Part shown: in pieces, positions 12,401 through 24,479 of the stretch
Position numbering within the stretch: position 1 is the first letter of the stretch
Layout: each line of letters opens with the position of its first letter
Assembly: GCA_051453625.1 (NCBI GenBank)
Contig: JBOZIK010000001.1
Coordinates: 263,511,207-263,575,206 of the forward strand
Origin: Welwitschia mirabilis
Taxonomy: Eukaryota; Gnetophyta; Gnetopsida; Welwitschiales
Direction of reading: 5' to 3'
DNA length: 64,000 bases
The notes under the pieces: generated by a model
Seen by the model: only the letters and a program-made list of their open reading frames with translations
Told to the model about the DNA's origin: nothing
Databases searched by the model: none
Position numbers and translations under genes: made by a program

Positions 12401-12484
12401 ATGGGGTGGGGGAGGGGGAGGGGAGAGAGGGGGAGATAGAGAGAAGGAGAGAGGGAGGAAGGGGGGAGAGGGAATGAGTGAGAG
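12401..12484 (+). repeat. GA-rich polypurine tract with strong G-quadruplex motif
   Basis: Around 80 bp of almost pure purine on the plus strand. At 12403-12423 the runs are G4-T-G5-A-G5-A-G4, with single-base loops, a canonical and very stable quadruplex pattern. Downstream are further GGGGG and GGGGGG runs mixed with GAGA. It stands out in sequence that is otherwise AT-rich. It may be a plain GA microsatellite that has drifted. Confidence 0.85.
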
Positions 12485-14060
12485 TATAAACCGTATAAAA
12501 GAATATATCCTAGCATAAAGATCTCTACTCTATTTATAAAAGATAACTCTCTAAGCTAATCAAATCTTGAAATTACTACTTTATGATTTTTTATTTTATC
12601 TTTGAAGATTTTATGTCTAGTTCCTCTATCTAGGTGGTATTGCCTCCATGCATCCCCCTTCTCCTTAGGGGAAAGTATTATTTGTATTTATTTCTATATG
12701 AGTTAGTGGAGGTAATTGTATACTTTTCTATTCTTTTTCTTCTTCTTAATCTTTAGAATTACCCACTTACTATTTTAGGATATAATAAAGCCTACCATTT
12801 TTTCTCATTCTAGTGATTTATTTATTAGTAATATAATATATGGTTCTATCATTTCATCATTTAAAATAGAGAGATACACTATCTTTTACATATCATAATA
12901 TTTTTTTGATCTCTTCAAGGGAATGGTAAAATTCCTATTCATATATAACTTTCATTATCACTTCTTCATTTCAATTATTAAGTGGTTGTTACAACTACTT
13001 CTACATTTTCCTATTTTACTATCCCATTTTTTTCATATTATCATTGTGATATGATGGGTTTTAAATCACTCAATTATAATGAAAATCATAAACTAAATTC
13101 ATAGCTTATTATTTAAGTTTCAATTTTAAAAGAAACTATGGTTAGTAGTACCTAGTTAGCACTAATCAGTGCATTAGAGCTAGTCATATTACTAGTTAAT
13201 TATCTCATTACGAGGATTTTTATTGTTAAATACAACATGATGTAAGTCTATGAGTTATGATTGAAGTTGAATTTTATTTTTTTAAACAAGTCTTACATAT
13301 CAAAAGATTTTATAGATTCCCTTAGGAGATGAAATTCAATCATAGTTTTAGATCTAGATCCTATAAATTTATTAATTTAATTCTATTTATTGACATGCTA
13401 GAGAAAATTATCAATTCAATCTTCATCTTTTACACTTCATTTTTATTACATTCATTCCTTACATTCCATCCTACATGTATTGCTTTCACCTTCATTTTGA
13501 ATCTAAAGTCTTGATCAATGAATGAAAGAACACATAATTAAAGATATGAATAAAATATCATATGTTTTTTTTGTCTATAAAGCCATGTCTAATATATAAT
13601 TAATCATATTATCATTCCATAAAACCATCACATTGTAGTCTTAGTCAATACAAGATAGTTTCTGAACTCCTGCAACTAATGTGGTAGTCTTATTTTATTG
13701 TAGATAGATTTCTAAAGATCCATTTCTAAAGTTTATCATAGTCATAATTAATGAAATTATAAAACCTCTGGTTTTACAACTATGTTTCATTCACTCTTTA
13801 TTTTTCTCTAAGTTTTTCAACTATAATTCATTCTATTTTTCTTGTAGTATTTTGGAGATACATTTTCTTCTCTGCACTTTGATTAATCTAATGTTTTTTA
13901 AATGGAACTTCCTTTTTTTCCCTTTTTCAACTTAGTACTTTAAACAATCAAGAAGTTTTTTGAGAAAGGAATTTTAACGGTATAACCCTTCATCCTTATA
14001 AAGTTTTTAATAAATGTTTTAAGGTGTCCTAGAAATCATTTGATCCTCTAAGGATATTAG
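12485..14060. other. No gene seen
   Basis: T-rich sequence with short open frames only. The stretch includes the expected position of a 5' LTR for the copia relic at 14249, but no LTR ends could be defined. Confidence 0.5.
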
Positions 14061-14248
14061 TGTGGTGATAAGAGTAAACTTACACTAGAAGACATCATTT
14101 TATTTGATCACATACTTAAAAAACTATTTGTATTATACAATCATACTATCACAATACTTCTATCTAAGAAAGATACTACTAAATCATATAAAGTAAATAT
14201 TAGAGTAAAAGAATTTTTTTATAAGGATTCATCTTTTTAAAGATATAA

Positions 14249-14887
14249 GAATGTCAAAGAACATTGAAAATTGTAATGGTTCAAGTTTTCACTCATGGAA
14301 AGTTAAGATGAAACTAATTTTAATTTACAAAAGAGCATCAAAACTTGTTAAGAATAATGAAGCCAATAAATGCATCTAAAGTTCCTAAGTAGAAAATATT
14401 ATATTAAAGGTAATTTTTAATATTTTTTATTAGGCTAAAAGATTCATATTTTCATCATGATGATCTAAAAAAATGCTTAAATAAGGTTTAAGATGATTTA
14501 AGCATAATTTTAAATTCTAATGAAAATAACACTAAACAAATCTTAAAGAATTAATTATATAATTTACAAATAAAAACTTCAACTAACATGGATCAATACA
14601 TTAATCACTTTAAAGATTTTTTAATAGAACTTATAGTAGTGAATTTCAAAGTTGATGAATAAGATGCTAAAGTTATTTTTCTCAAGATTCTTCCTTTGTA
14701 TTACTATCATTTTATGTTTACTTTAAAACAATTTCATGCATCATTTAAAGGGATAATATCCTATTTAATTAAAAATTATTATGGGTTAAAGCATCAAGAA
14801 TATGACTCCCAAGCATTAGTTTCAAGAACAAATCCTTTTAAAGAAGCAATATTTTTTTCATATCCAAATGCTAAGCCTAAGAACTAA
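14249..14887 (+). pseudogene. Ty1/copia gag relic (UBN2-type gag)
   Basis: The start reads MSKNIENCNGSSFHSWKVKMKL, the usual opening of copia gag, where a short N-terminus is followed by an F-xx-W-K-xx-M motif. The middle (about 14420-14580) is broken by frameshifts. From 14588 a frame resumes with MDQYINHFKDFLIELI, a TAA at 14660, then AKVIFLKILPLYYYHFMF and a tail rich in Ser/Asn/Lys to the stop at 14885-14887. This corresponds to the helical core of UBN2 gag. Zinc knuckle, protease, integrase and RT were not found downstream, so only gag survives. A weak PBS-like TGGTGATAAGAG lies at 14063-14074, about 180 bp before the start. An (AAC)n-like stretch follows the stop. Confidence 0.8.
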
Positions 14888-17161
14888 GTAGATGAAACTC
14901 TAACAATAACAACAACAACAATAATAATACTACTAATATTTATTTTATAAGGTAAATTGATTATTTTATAGATAAATTATTATATCTTAGTTATTAAATG
15001 TTTATTTTTAATGTTTATCTTTATTGTGGACTCACTACTTTTTTTTTATTTGATCTTTGAGCTATAAGTTGTGATTTCATCTATGAAATATCTTGATCCT
15101 ACTATATTAGAATTGAATTTTATATTTTTGATTGATAAAAAATTCAATTTAATGTCCTTTTACTTGCAACATTATTAAAATTATACAGCTTTACCTAGTG
15201 GCTAAGTATGTACTAGGAACCATGAAGTGAATTTAATTCATTGCAAGAACTAACAAAATTCTATTTAATCAATATATTTTTGAATGTTTTTTTGTTCATT
15301 TAAGTCCTTTATACTAGTATAAATAGTTTTTCATTTGCTTATTTTACTCATTCCTAGATTTTTTTTCTCATTAATCTCTAATTTATAACTTTTAACTTTG
15401 AAGTGTAAATATGATTACCAACATCCTTGCATCCTTTGTTTCAATCATTATGTATTTGTATCTCTTACATGACTTTATTTTATTATCAACACCTTAATGG
15501 TCTAAGTTATGCTTGCTTCTTTCTTGATTAAAATTATTTGCTTGTATGAATTTAGTGGCTTAGCTATATTCCTTTTTATTTTTGCGTTATCTATTACTAT
15601 CTTGGCTTTTCTTGATGCTTTTCTGGGACTCTTTAGTAGAAAATTATATTGCTATAAATCAATATATGTTTTTATCCTTTTGAGACTTATCATGATTTAT
15701 GGCTGGAAGAATCAATTATGTATATTTTAAAGGATAAAACCTTTGTTATACTTTCATTAGCATGGAAGTAAACTTCTAGAGTATAAAATCAATAGTGATG
15801 ATGTTAAAAAAAGAAAAAGACTTATGTAAGCCTCTTTGTTTAGATAGTAAAATACTACTATATAGGTCACAAGGGAAAACCCATTGTGAAGGCTACTATT
15901 GATGATAGAAGTGTTTTTAGTGATGATTTTGGATAAGAAATTTCATCCTTTTAATTAGTACAACTTTTATTATGGGAAAAGAAACTTAATGATTAATGTG
16001 TACATTTTCTGTAATTTTTGTTATTTATGATTTCGCTTCATCCCTTTTATTTTCCTACTATTTCAGTCATTCTAGATACCATGATAATCATACTTCTTAT
16101 TCCCTTTTTTTTTAAGTTTAAATTTTATGTAGGATCTAAATCACTTACATGCCTTGGTTTGGATAAATAGCTAGAGTTTTATTCCTAAGTTTTGTATTTT
16201 TCCTTACTATGTAGTCTTGGAAATTTTGTACCCAAGGTTTTTATCTATGACTAAGTGATTCTAATAGTTATTTTGACCTAGCGCCTTACTCTTGTTGTAA
16301 TTTTGAATTATTACATATCTGTAACTTAATTATAACCATTAGAGGATTTTTTATTATTAAATGAAATAGCCTTTATCTTATTTAAAGTTATTGTACTTTG
16401 TATTCTTACTTAGCTCCTATTGTTTTTGAAATTTTCATACATATATTTTAAAGCATATATAAATTAGGCAACTTAAAATATACTCAATTTACTCTGGAAT
16501 AAATTAGCCTGTAATCTTTAGTATAATTTTTTTATGTAAGAATATTTCTAGTTATTTTTTCCTCTCCATTTTACTTTAAGGCATATATGACTAAATTTCT
16601 TAGCATTTTTTTTAGTCCTTTATTTTAAAAACAGGTTATAGTTATAGCTCAAATTTGATTTCCCTAAATTTTAATTGTTTCTATCTCTAAGTCTAATTTT
16701 TCCACTTTTTACTTAGAGTTTTAGTAAATCCAAGTTTTATAAAATTTTTATAACTAGTTCTTCTTTTGGATCTTCTTCTTATTTTTTGATTTAATTTTTA
16801 TTCCCTATTATTATGATTCAATTTAAAGCCTTTGAATTTAGTCATAATTGTGTTTTTAGTTGAGTTCCATAATGGCCCATATTTTTTGTTTTCTAATAAC
16901 TTTTATTTCTTTTACCATAGCTTTGAACTTGATTTTTTGTGATTGTTATTTAAAACTATGAATTATTCTATTATAATTATGTAAATAACATAACCTACTT
17001 GGTTATCTCATTCATTTATTGTATAGAAAGTCTCAAGTTTAAATCCTAACTAAGATTATATTGATATTTAAAGTAATATATATATTTCTAGCTATTATGT
17101 ATTAAAATTTAAATTATTATGATTACCACAAAGATGTTTAAAGTTCTTGAGTTTTAGTCTT
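14888..17161. other. No gene seen; strongly T-rich strand
   Basis: The plus strand is unusually T-rich. Open stretches such as 15509-15730 translate to Leu/Ile/Phe-rich products that are expected from T-rich DNA. The expected copia pol is not recognisable here, either because it was deleted or because it has decayed past recognition. Confidence 0.45.
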
Positions 17162-17327
17162 TCTATATGCACATTTCTTAATGTGATGGCTTATGTCTTA
17201 TGCCAATTCTTATATTTGCATGTTTTTCAATGTAATAACCTATGGCTAATGACAATTCTCATATGTGCATGTTTTCCAAGGTAGTGGCTCATGACTCCTC
17301 AGAATTCTCATATCTACACAATTCCAT
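17162..17327. repeat. 49-bp tandem repeat, three full copies plus a partial one
   Basis: Copies begin at 17181, 17230 and 17279 with an exact 49-bp period. Each contains a GTRRTRRCYYATG-type start, then AATTCTCATAT, then a GCATGTTTTCCA-type end. A partial copy of the unit end lies at 17162-17180. Copies differ by scattered substitutions but not by indels. Confidence 0.8.
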
Positions 17328-20300
17328 TGATAATTCTATTTCTTTTCTTTTTCATTCCTTTTTTTTTTTTTTTTTGTTCTATCCTTTCAAACCATCATGA
17401 GAAGAATAGTAGGCCCCTTTTTGGAGAAAGATATATCCACATCATTCCTTGCCTTATTTTCATCCTTCTACATTGTTAACATTTAAGAAAGAAATTGGAA
17501 CTATTTACTCAAACATGATGGTACCTTTTACTTTTTAAAGTTTATTTTAGAGTTCTATAAGAATTCAACAATTGATGAAGAAGATACATGGTTAATTCAC
17601 TCCTCAATTTGAAAAATTCCTTTGTTATTTATTTCAATGATGTAGAAGCCCTGTTAGGAGTAGAGTACCATAATAGTTTGTCTTACATGCTTAACAAATC
17701 CATTATCTATTATTATATTATTCTTAATGTTGATTATGCACCTCATAGAAAGTAGCCCTACTTTTACCTTCACAAAAAGAAACTTGTACTCTTTAGTTCA
17801 TTATTTAAAATGTTTTACGCACTTCTCATGTAATAGATGGCTATAGTAGTCTCCTCAATATGATTAGGATTATCCAAAAGAATAAACCTTTTGATATTGT
17901 GAAATACCTCTTTAATACAATTTCCATTAATATGATCTATAAGAGTAATTTTCGCTTTATTTTTTAGTTTTAAACTTGGTCTACAATGCCTTATCTCACA
18001 CCTTAGGCTTTGAGAAATGGGATAGAATATTCATTGAAACCATCATCCCTAAAATGATTACTTAACTTAGAAAGTAAATTAATTAGGATTGGATTCTATG
18101 GGCCTTTAAAAAATTTTAAAAAAAGTATAAATAACTCCTTTTTTCCCTTATCTTCCACCTTCTTCATACTTTCCATTCATAATAAGAATATAAAAGAAAG
18201 CTCACACTAGTGAAACTTCTCATACCCCTTATTCTCCACCTTCTTTCACTTCCCCTTCTACCATCCATAAATATTTCTCTACTATCACAAGTAATACTTT
18301 TTTGTAGGAAGTCCTCAAAATTCAAAGGACTTGGATTGAAAAATTATGAAGAAATATGAAAAAAATTTACAAATAAACAAAAAGAGATATCTAAGAGAAA
18401 AGAAGAAATGGATGAAAAACTAGAAAGGTTAGTTCTCATAGAAGATCCATGTGCTGAATTTTTCTTGCCTTCTATCTATCTCATATTTTTCTCCATCTAT
18501 ATTTCCTAGTTGTAATAAATGATTTTTGTTTACATCATGCTTTATTATAATTTCCTTTAAGTCTAATAGAAAATAAACATGAAGTTTTTGAAAAACTATA
18601 TTTTATTATAAACTATCATGAAACTTTAAATATCTTAATTGGGCTATTAGACTCTAAAATGTAAGAATTAATGTCTAACTCTTAATAGAGCTAGTTCCAC
18701 TGATATCTTTAACTAGCACTATTTCCCCACTCTATGTAAATATATTTCTAGTTTTCAAAGATAATATTGATTACATTTACAATATTTTTAAAACTTAGAT
18801 CCCTTTTAAAACATTACTAAAATGGATGGATTTTGATTTATCTTTTACATTTTATTTCAAAATCATCATTTTTACTCTTCGTTTTCAGAATTTTAAGATA
18901 TTACAACTAACATTTATATATTTAATTTTTCTTTTACTTTAGTTTGCACTTTATCTATTCTAGTTTATTCATGTATTACACATTTTTCTTTCTATTTATT
19001 TCCTTTTCCAACTCATTCTTGATCACATTAGCACATGCATCATTCATTATTTATTGTATTTAAATTCAATTTTTCATCATAAAAACTTTGATGATAAAGT
19101 TTAGTTTTAGTTGAGAGGATGTCATTTGTACTTAAAGTACTATGTTTTATGCTCTATCTTTTAATTAATGCATAATTTCAAATTATACTAGCTAATTTGT
19201 TTTCAAAGCACCGTTTATCTTCTAATACTTGATTAAATTGATTTACAATTGTTGGCATATTATCTAATTTTTTAGCACATGTTTTTGCTAAGAAACTAGT
19301 AAAAGATTAGTTGGGAGGTATGATAACACTTAGAACTTGATATTTATATCAAGGAATCAAGACATTATTAGCCATCTTAATTAATCATCATGGTAGTTTT
19401 ATGAATTTCTTTGACTTAAGACTATGATAATATTATTTTACTACTAATATGATTTAGACTCCATCATTTTGTAGGTTAAATGTGATATCAAAAGCATCAT
19501 GATAGGATATTGAGTCATGTGGAGCATACATGACGGTGGCACCGATTACAAGCATCACAGTGTCTATTTCTTAGAGCAAAATAGTACCATACTTATATTT
19601 CTAAATTCTCTTAATGTGCATAATTTATTTCTCTAATTTTTGTAAAAAGAAGATAAATGAGGAATATTTTCTATAAAGAACTCCTAAATTTTGATCCATG
19701 ATTAAATAATTATTTTATTTACTTTTGGGAATTTTTTTATAATGATCTAATTAGGCCTTAAAAACCATATTTCAAAACTCTGATCTAGGCCTATAAATAT
19801 CCTTTTTAACTTCATTTGAAAGGAAGTAACTTTTATTTTGATATTTTCAAGAATATGAAAGACTTAGTCATGAGTTCTTTCTAAGCCTTACACAAGAATA
19901 AAATAGCTACCAAGCTAGCATGATGCTTCTTAGTTTTGAATGAGCACTTTTTTTGATTTTATGTTTTACTTATTCTAATAATAAAGTACTACATCTTCTT
20001 GGTGTATTACTTTTATATCAAGTTGTGAATATCATACGTATTATACTTATCATTGATTAAGTTATGCTTTTACTTTAAGATCTAGTTTAGTAATCTTTTT
20101 AACATTTTATTTTACATAACCTAAATGTTTATTTGATGGGTCTTAGGAGACTTCTACTTTTCATACTTATTTTATTCTTTTTATAAAGCCTAGCGTGCTT
20201 GATTATAGAAGCCTAGTATCTATGATGAATGACATTTTGCTATTATGCTTGAGCTTAAACTAATAAAAACTCATGGTCATAAGGTTACATAGTTATGAAT

Positions 20301-20649
20301 AAGCTAGAAGTAAAGGTACATATTTTTATTATAAATATGTATTCCATTCCTTGAAGTTATTATGTCATTTTGAATAATATGTCTCATTCCTAGCTCTTTA
20401 AATATTATTTAAATCTCTATTACGTTCTACTTTCATGCTTGCTTTACTGGTAACTTTTATCATCTATCTTTAAGAAAGAATGACACTAGAACTATATTAT
20501 AAATGAAGTCTTATTACTTTTGGTAAAAGTTAGATTTAACCACATAAGATCTATGTCCATTAAAAAATCTTATGAATTATCATATATTAACAATATATAC
20601 AATAGCCAAATTTCATGAGAAATACTAAACATTTAAAATTAGATAAAGT
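17328..20649. other. No gene seen; one possible LTR-like promoter
   Basis: AT-rich. Around 18125-18330 a TATAAATAACTCC motif is followed by a long CT-rich leader and then GGACTTGGATTG, which is the appearance of an LTR promoter or retroelement leader, but no ends or second copy were found. The rest holds nothing recognisable. Confidence 0.4.
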
Positions 20650-20808
20650 TTAACCTACGACATCTTTATGCTTTTGTATTAATTCATCAAATAATGACTC
20701 TAAATCAGTAAAAGGGTTATTAGATAGATGATATACAAATATATTTTTCTCACTAAGAAAAGATCTATAACCATTAATTTTATTAACAAAATTAACCTTA
20801 TCAATGTT
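20650..20808 (-). pseudogene. Minus-strand gypsy gag-pro relic, left piece split by the nested element
   Basis: On the minus strand an open frame runs leftward from the edge of LTR A to a stop at 20650, with residues DKVNFVNKINGYRSF and later DLESLFDELIQKHKDV. No domain is recognisable by itself. If the 20809-32987 insertion and one 5-bp target copy are taken out, the phase of the minus-strand protease frame at 33160-32988 continues exactly into this frame. I therefore read it as the continuation of that protease relic. Confidence 0.45.
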
Positions 20809-22037
20809 TGTTGCAATATGAATTTGTAGGAATTTGATGGTGTATTTTGAATTCTTTTGCAAGACATTTATATATGTTTGGATGTAATATAATAATTATG
20901 AATACATGATAGGATGTAACTCTTAACATATTTGGAAGCATGCTAGGCCTATTCTATACTTCATACTCTGGAAGAAGGATTCACTACTCAAAAGATTTAT
21001 TCCTTGTTCAGATTGGAGATGAAGAATTCTATCATCTCCTCTGTCATCCCCACGACAGAGAGGACAATAAAACTGTTAATATGGATAGAATTTATAAGCT
21101 TAACAGTGGGGCCTAAAGTTGATGAAGTACCTTTTGACATAGAGTGACTTCCCCTCTGTCATCCCCATGACAGTTAGGACAACATTTATTTTTCCATGGT
21201 CAGAAAGATTTATCTTTGTAATGGATCATGTGATCCATTTGGGTTGTTAAGGTTTCTTTTCTGACTCCTAGGATTTAGCTTATAAAACTTCAATGTAAAA
21301 CTATAAGTACCCTTCCCCTCCTTCATTTATGTTTTCATCTTTTATACTCAATATGCTTGTGATAGAAGATTAAAGGATAAGAGGCTGATCCAGTAGCTAC
21401 ATAGAGAAGTTCCCTTATTGCTAAGCTAAGTCTCTTTTATTGAGGTATTGCTACTTTGTTGTAAGTGGATGTAAAGTTTATTAATCAATACAATTCCTCT
21501 TTTCATCCTAATTCTATTCATGCCCCTTATGGTTTAAGTTGATTATAGTATAAGTAATGATTCTATAATTTATTTAGATCGTGAGAGCTATGTTTATCAA
21601 GGTTGATTCTATTAGTTTAGATTTGCATTATTATTTCATTTCCATTCCACATTATATTACATAATCTATTTTGTATATCTCATAGTTAATATTAATTAGG
21701 AATAAGTAAAGTATGCTTAATTTTTTTTAATTATAGAGAGCTAGTTATTGTGAAAATAAAATTAGGATCCAATAGAATTCATTGTACTTTCATTTTCATT
21801 TTATCTCAATTTACTTTGCATTGCATTTTAATTTGTTATTTACCTTCAGTTATTAAAAGATAAAAAGACTAAAAATACCTTTGAAAATCAATTTTCTAAC
21901 TCTGAGCCTAGTGTCTTCATTAGGATTATGACATTTAAGTGAACTCCCGTCTATACTAGCATGTGTTTTTCTATAAGTAGTTTGATTTATAGGTTTACCT
22001 AAAGGGCTTTAGGATTGCATAAATTCACACCACAACA
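20809..22037 (+). repeat. LTR A (5' LTR) of Athila-like gypsy element
   Basis: 1229 bp beginning TGTTGC (TGTTGTG in sister copies) and ending CACAACA, so the ends form a short inverted repeat. It is homologous over its full length to LTR B (23226), LTR C (30901) and, in reverse, LTR D (59030-60130). It contains a TATA-like TATAAGTA at 21302-21309 (TATAAATA in B and C), a CT-rich leader, and two hairpin-like copies of CTGTCATCCCCAYGACAG (see the regulatory entry). It is followed directly by a decayed PBS, so it sits as a 5' LTR. Divergence from B and C is high, so the element is old. Confidence 0.9.
21039..21173 (+). promoter_or_regulatory. Paired hairpin motif upstream of the LTR TATA box
   Basis: CTCTGTC-ATCCCCAC-GACAGAG (21039-21060) is a perfect 7-bp stem with an 8-base loop. 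CTGTC-ATCCCCAT-GACAG (21156-21173) is a perfect 5-bp stem with almost the same loop. Both lie 130-260 bp upstream of the TATA-like site. In LTRs B and C the same positions carry decayed versions. Two inverted copies of one core suggest a protein-binding enhancer element or an RNA hairpin, which is inferred. Confidence 0.5.
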
Positions 22038-22040
22038 TTT

Positions 22041-22058
22041 TAATGCCATTACTAGGAA
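22041..22058 (+). other. Decayed primer-binding site, tRNA-Asp type
   Basis: TAATGCCATTACTAGG lies three T's after the LTR end. It aligns without gaps to the complement of the plant tRNA-Asp 3' end used by Athila-type elements, and every mismatch is a transition (G to A or C to T). This identifies both the priming tRNA and the decay mode. Confidence 0.75.
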
Positions 22059-22598
22059 AGGCCATAAGAAGATAGAGAATTTTTAGTAGGTTATTTATTT
22101 AAATTAATACTATATTTAAATTAGTATTGTATTTTCTAATTAGTTTATTTATTTTAGCAATTTTTATTTTTCATACTTTTTAGGATCTCTATCATCCTCT
22201 CTATAGTTTCCATGACATTGGGTACAATGGCTCTGAAATTTTGAAATTATTTTCTACTTTTGTAATTTTTCATCTATTCATAGTTTGATAATAAAGGTAC
22301 TATTATGTTATCTATCATACTCATTATAGCTTGGATGATATTTTGTATTTTTTATCTTTCAGTGATTTTTTTGAGTTTTGATTTTTTTTTCATTTTTTTT
22401 TCTTTTTTGATTACTGTGATTGTTGTTCTGCCTGTCATCTCCACAACTAGGTAAATAAAAGTGTGTGGTTTTTCATTTTGATTTTTATTTACTATATAAG
22501 AATGCAAGAATATGATGAATTCTAGTATAAAGATGAAATATTAAAAATAGTAGAACTTGATTAAAGAAAACATCAAAAAAGAATTATTCAACTTCAAA
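22059..22598 (+). other. 5' leader of the Athila-like element, up to a 606-N gap
   Basis: AT-rich untranslated leader with another decayed copy of the hairpin core (CTGTCATCTCCACAAC, 22432-22447). No gag start could be fixed before the gap at 22599-23204, although the last ~90 bases look Glu/Lys-rich. Confidence 0.6.
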
Positions 22599-23204
22599 NN
22601 NNNNNNNNNNNNNNNNNNNNNNNNNNNNNNNNNNNNNNNNNNNNNNNNNNNNNNNNNNNNNNNNNNNNNNNNNNNNNNNNNNNNNNNNNNNNNNNNNNNN
22701 NNNNNNNNNNNNNNNNNNNNNNNNNNNNNNNNNNNNNNNNNNNNNNNNNNNNNNNNNNNNNNNNNNNNNNNNNNNNNNNNNNNNNNNNNNNNNNNNNNNN
22801 NNNNNNNNNNNNNNNNNNNNNNNNNNNNNNNNNNNNNNNNNNNNNNNNNNNNNNNNNNNNNNNNNNNNNNNNNNNNNNNNNNNNNNNNNNNNNNNNNNNN
22901 NNNNNNNNNNNNNNNNNNNNNNNNNNNNNNNNNNNNNNNNNNNNNNNNNNNNNNNNNNNNNNNNNNNNNNNNNNNNNNNNNNNNNNNNNNNNNNNNNNNN
23001 NNNNNNNNNNNNNNNNNNNNNNNNNNNNNNNNNNNNNNNNNNNNNNNNNNNNNNNNNNNNNNNNNNNNNNNNNNNNNNNNNNNNNNNNNNNNNNNNNNNN
23101 NNNNNNNNNNNNNNNNNNNNNNNNNNNNNNNNNNNNNNNNNNNNNNNNNNNNNNNNNNNNNNNNNNNNNNNNNNNNNNNNNNNNNNNNNNNNNNNNNNNN
23201 NNNN

Positions 23205-23225
23205 ATAAAGTTAAGTAGAGGGCTA
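23205..23225 (+). other. Polypurine tract preceding LTR B
   Basis: AAGTTAAGTAGAGGGCTA ends exactly at the LTR start and matches the tracts before LTR C (30881-30900) and LTR D (60131-60149, minus strand). Confidence 0.7.
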
Positions 23226-24447
23226 TGTTGTGATGCCAATTTGTAGGAATTTGATGGTGTATTTTGAGTGGTTTTGCAAAATATTTATATAGGTTTAGAT
23301 GTAATACTAATAATTATCAAGAAATAATAGAATGGTCATTGAAACATGTAATTCTTAACATATTTGGAGGCTTCTCAGGCTTATTATAGTATTATATACC
23401 TTGAAAGAATGATTTACCATATATAAGATTGTTTCCTTATTGAGATTGGTGATAAAAAAGCTTGTTGTTCCCTTTGTTATTCTCATAATAGACAGGGTGA
23501 TAGCACTACTAATTTTGATAGAAGCTATAGAGTTAATAGTAGGGCTTGAATTAGATGGACCATCATTTGACATAGAATGTCATCCCCTCTATTATCCCCA
23601 CAACAAACAATATGATGGCTATTTTATATGATGGAAAGCAATTATCTTTATAATGAGGTCATGCAGTCCATTTGGGTTGCTAAGGTTTCTTCTATAGCTT
23701 CTATGGTTAAGCTTCTAGAACTTCAATGGAAAATTATAAATACCTTCCTTTCCTTCATTTTTGTTTCCATCTTTTATATCCAATATGCTTGTGATGGAAG
23801 ATTGAAGGACAAGATAACCATCCAATAGCTACAGAGAGGAGTTCCATTAGTGTTTGCCTAAGTATCCTCCATTGAGGTGCTACTACTTTTTATAAGTGGA
23901 TGTAAATATTTGCGATAAATTTAAATACTCTTTTTACTTAAATTATGTTTATGTACCTTATGGTTTAAGTTGGTTATAGTTTAAGTGACAATTCTATAAT
24001 TTGTTTAGATCATAAGGGCAACCTTTATCAAGATTGATTTTGTTAGTTTAGATTTGCATTATTATGTCATTTTCATTCCATATTGCATTTCTTATTCTAT
24101 TTAATATATCTAATAGTTCACATTAATTAGGAACAAGTAAAGTACTCTTCTTAATAGATTTGAATTATAAAGAAGCTAGTTCTTGTGACAAGAGATTTAA
24201 GATCTTATAGAATCCATTCCACTTCCATTCACATTTCATCTCCATTTACTTTGCATTAAATGTTACTTTATTATTTACTTTTAGTTATTAAAAGATAAAA
24301 AGACTAAAAATACCTTTAGAAATCAATTTTCTAACTATGAGTTTAGTGCCTTCATTAGGATTACAATATTTTGATGAACTCTGGTTTATACTAGTATATG
24401 TATTTTCCAAGTACTATGATTTATAGGTTTGCCTAAAGGACTTAAAA
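23226..24447 (+). repeat. LTR B of the Athila-like element, 3' end truncated
   Basis: Starts TGTTGTGATGCC and is homologous to LTR A to within about 30 bp of its end, where similarity stops and gag-like internal sequence begins. It therefore lacks the CACAACA end, the PBS and the leader. TATAAATA is at 23735-23742. A polypurine tract precedes it, marking it as a 3' LTR in origin, yet gag-pol follows it. The junction is a deletion or recombination product, or an assembly join. Confidence 0.85.
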
Positions 24448-24479
24448 ACTCAACCTTAAATTATGAAATTTATGAAGAT

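Noticed and set aside
15509-15730. Hydrophobic 73-residue frame as a possible membrane protein
   Set aside because: The plus strand is T-rich for over 2 kb, which produces Phe/Leu/Ile-rich frames by chance. There is no motif or conserved neighbour.
19490-19570. TGATATCAAAAGC as an iMet-type primer-binding site with downstream GACGGTGGCACCG
   Set aside because: The match needs several changes, no LTR end precedes it, and no homologous second copy was found in the window.
22541-23246. Long open frames on both strands across the N run (and likewise at 27477-27785, 32061-32972, 49404-49631 and 51875-52681)
   Set aside because: They are open only because N codons are not read as stops. The real sequence at both ends is a few codons long.
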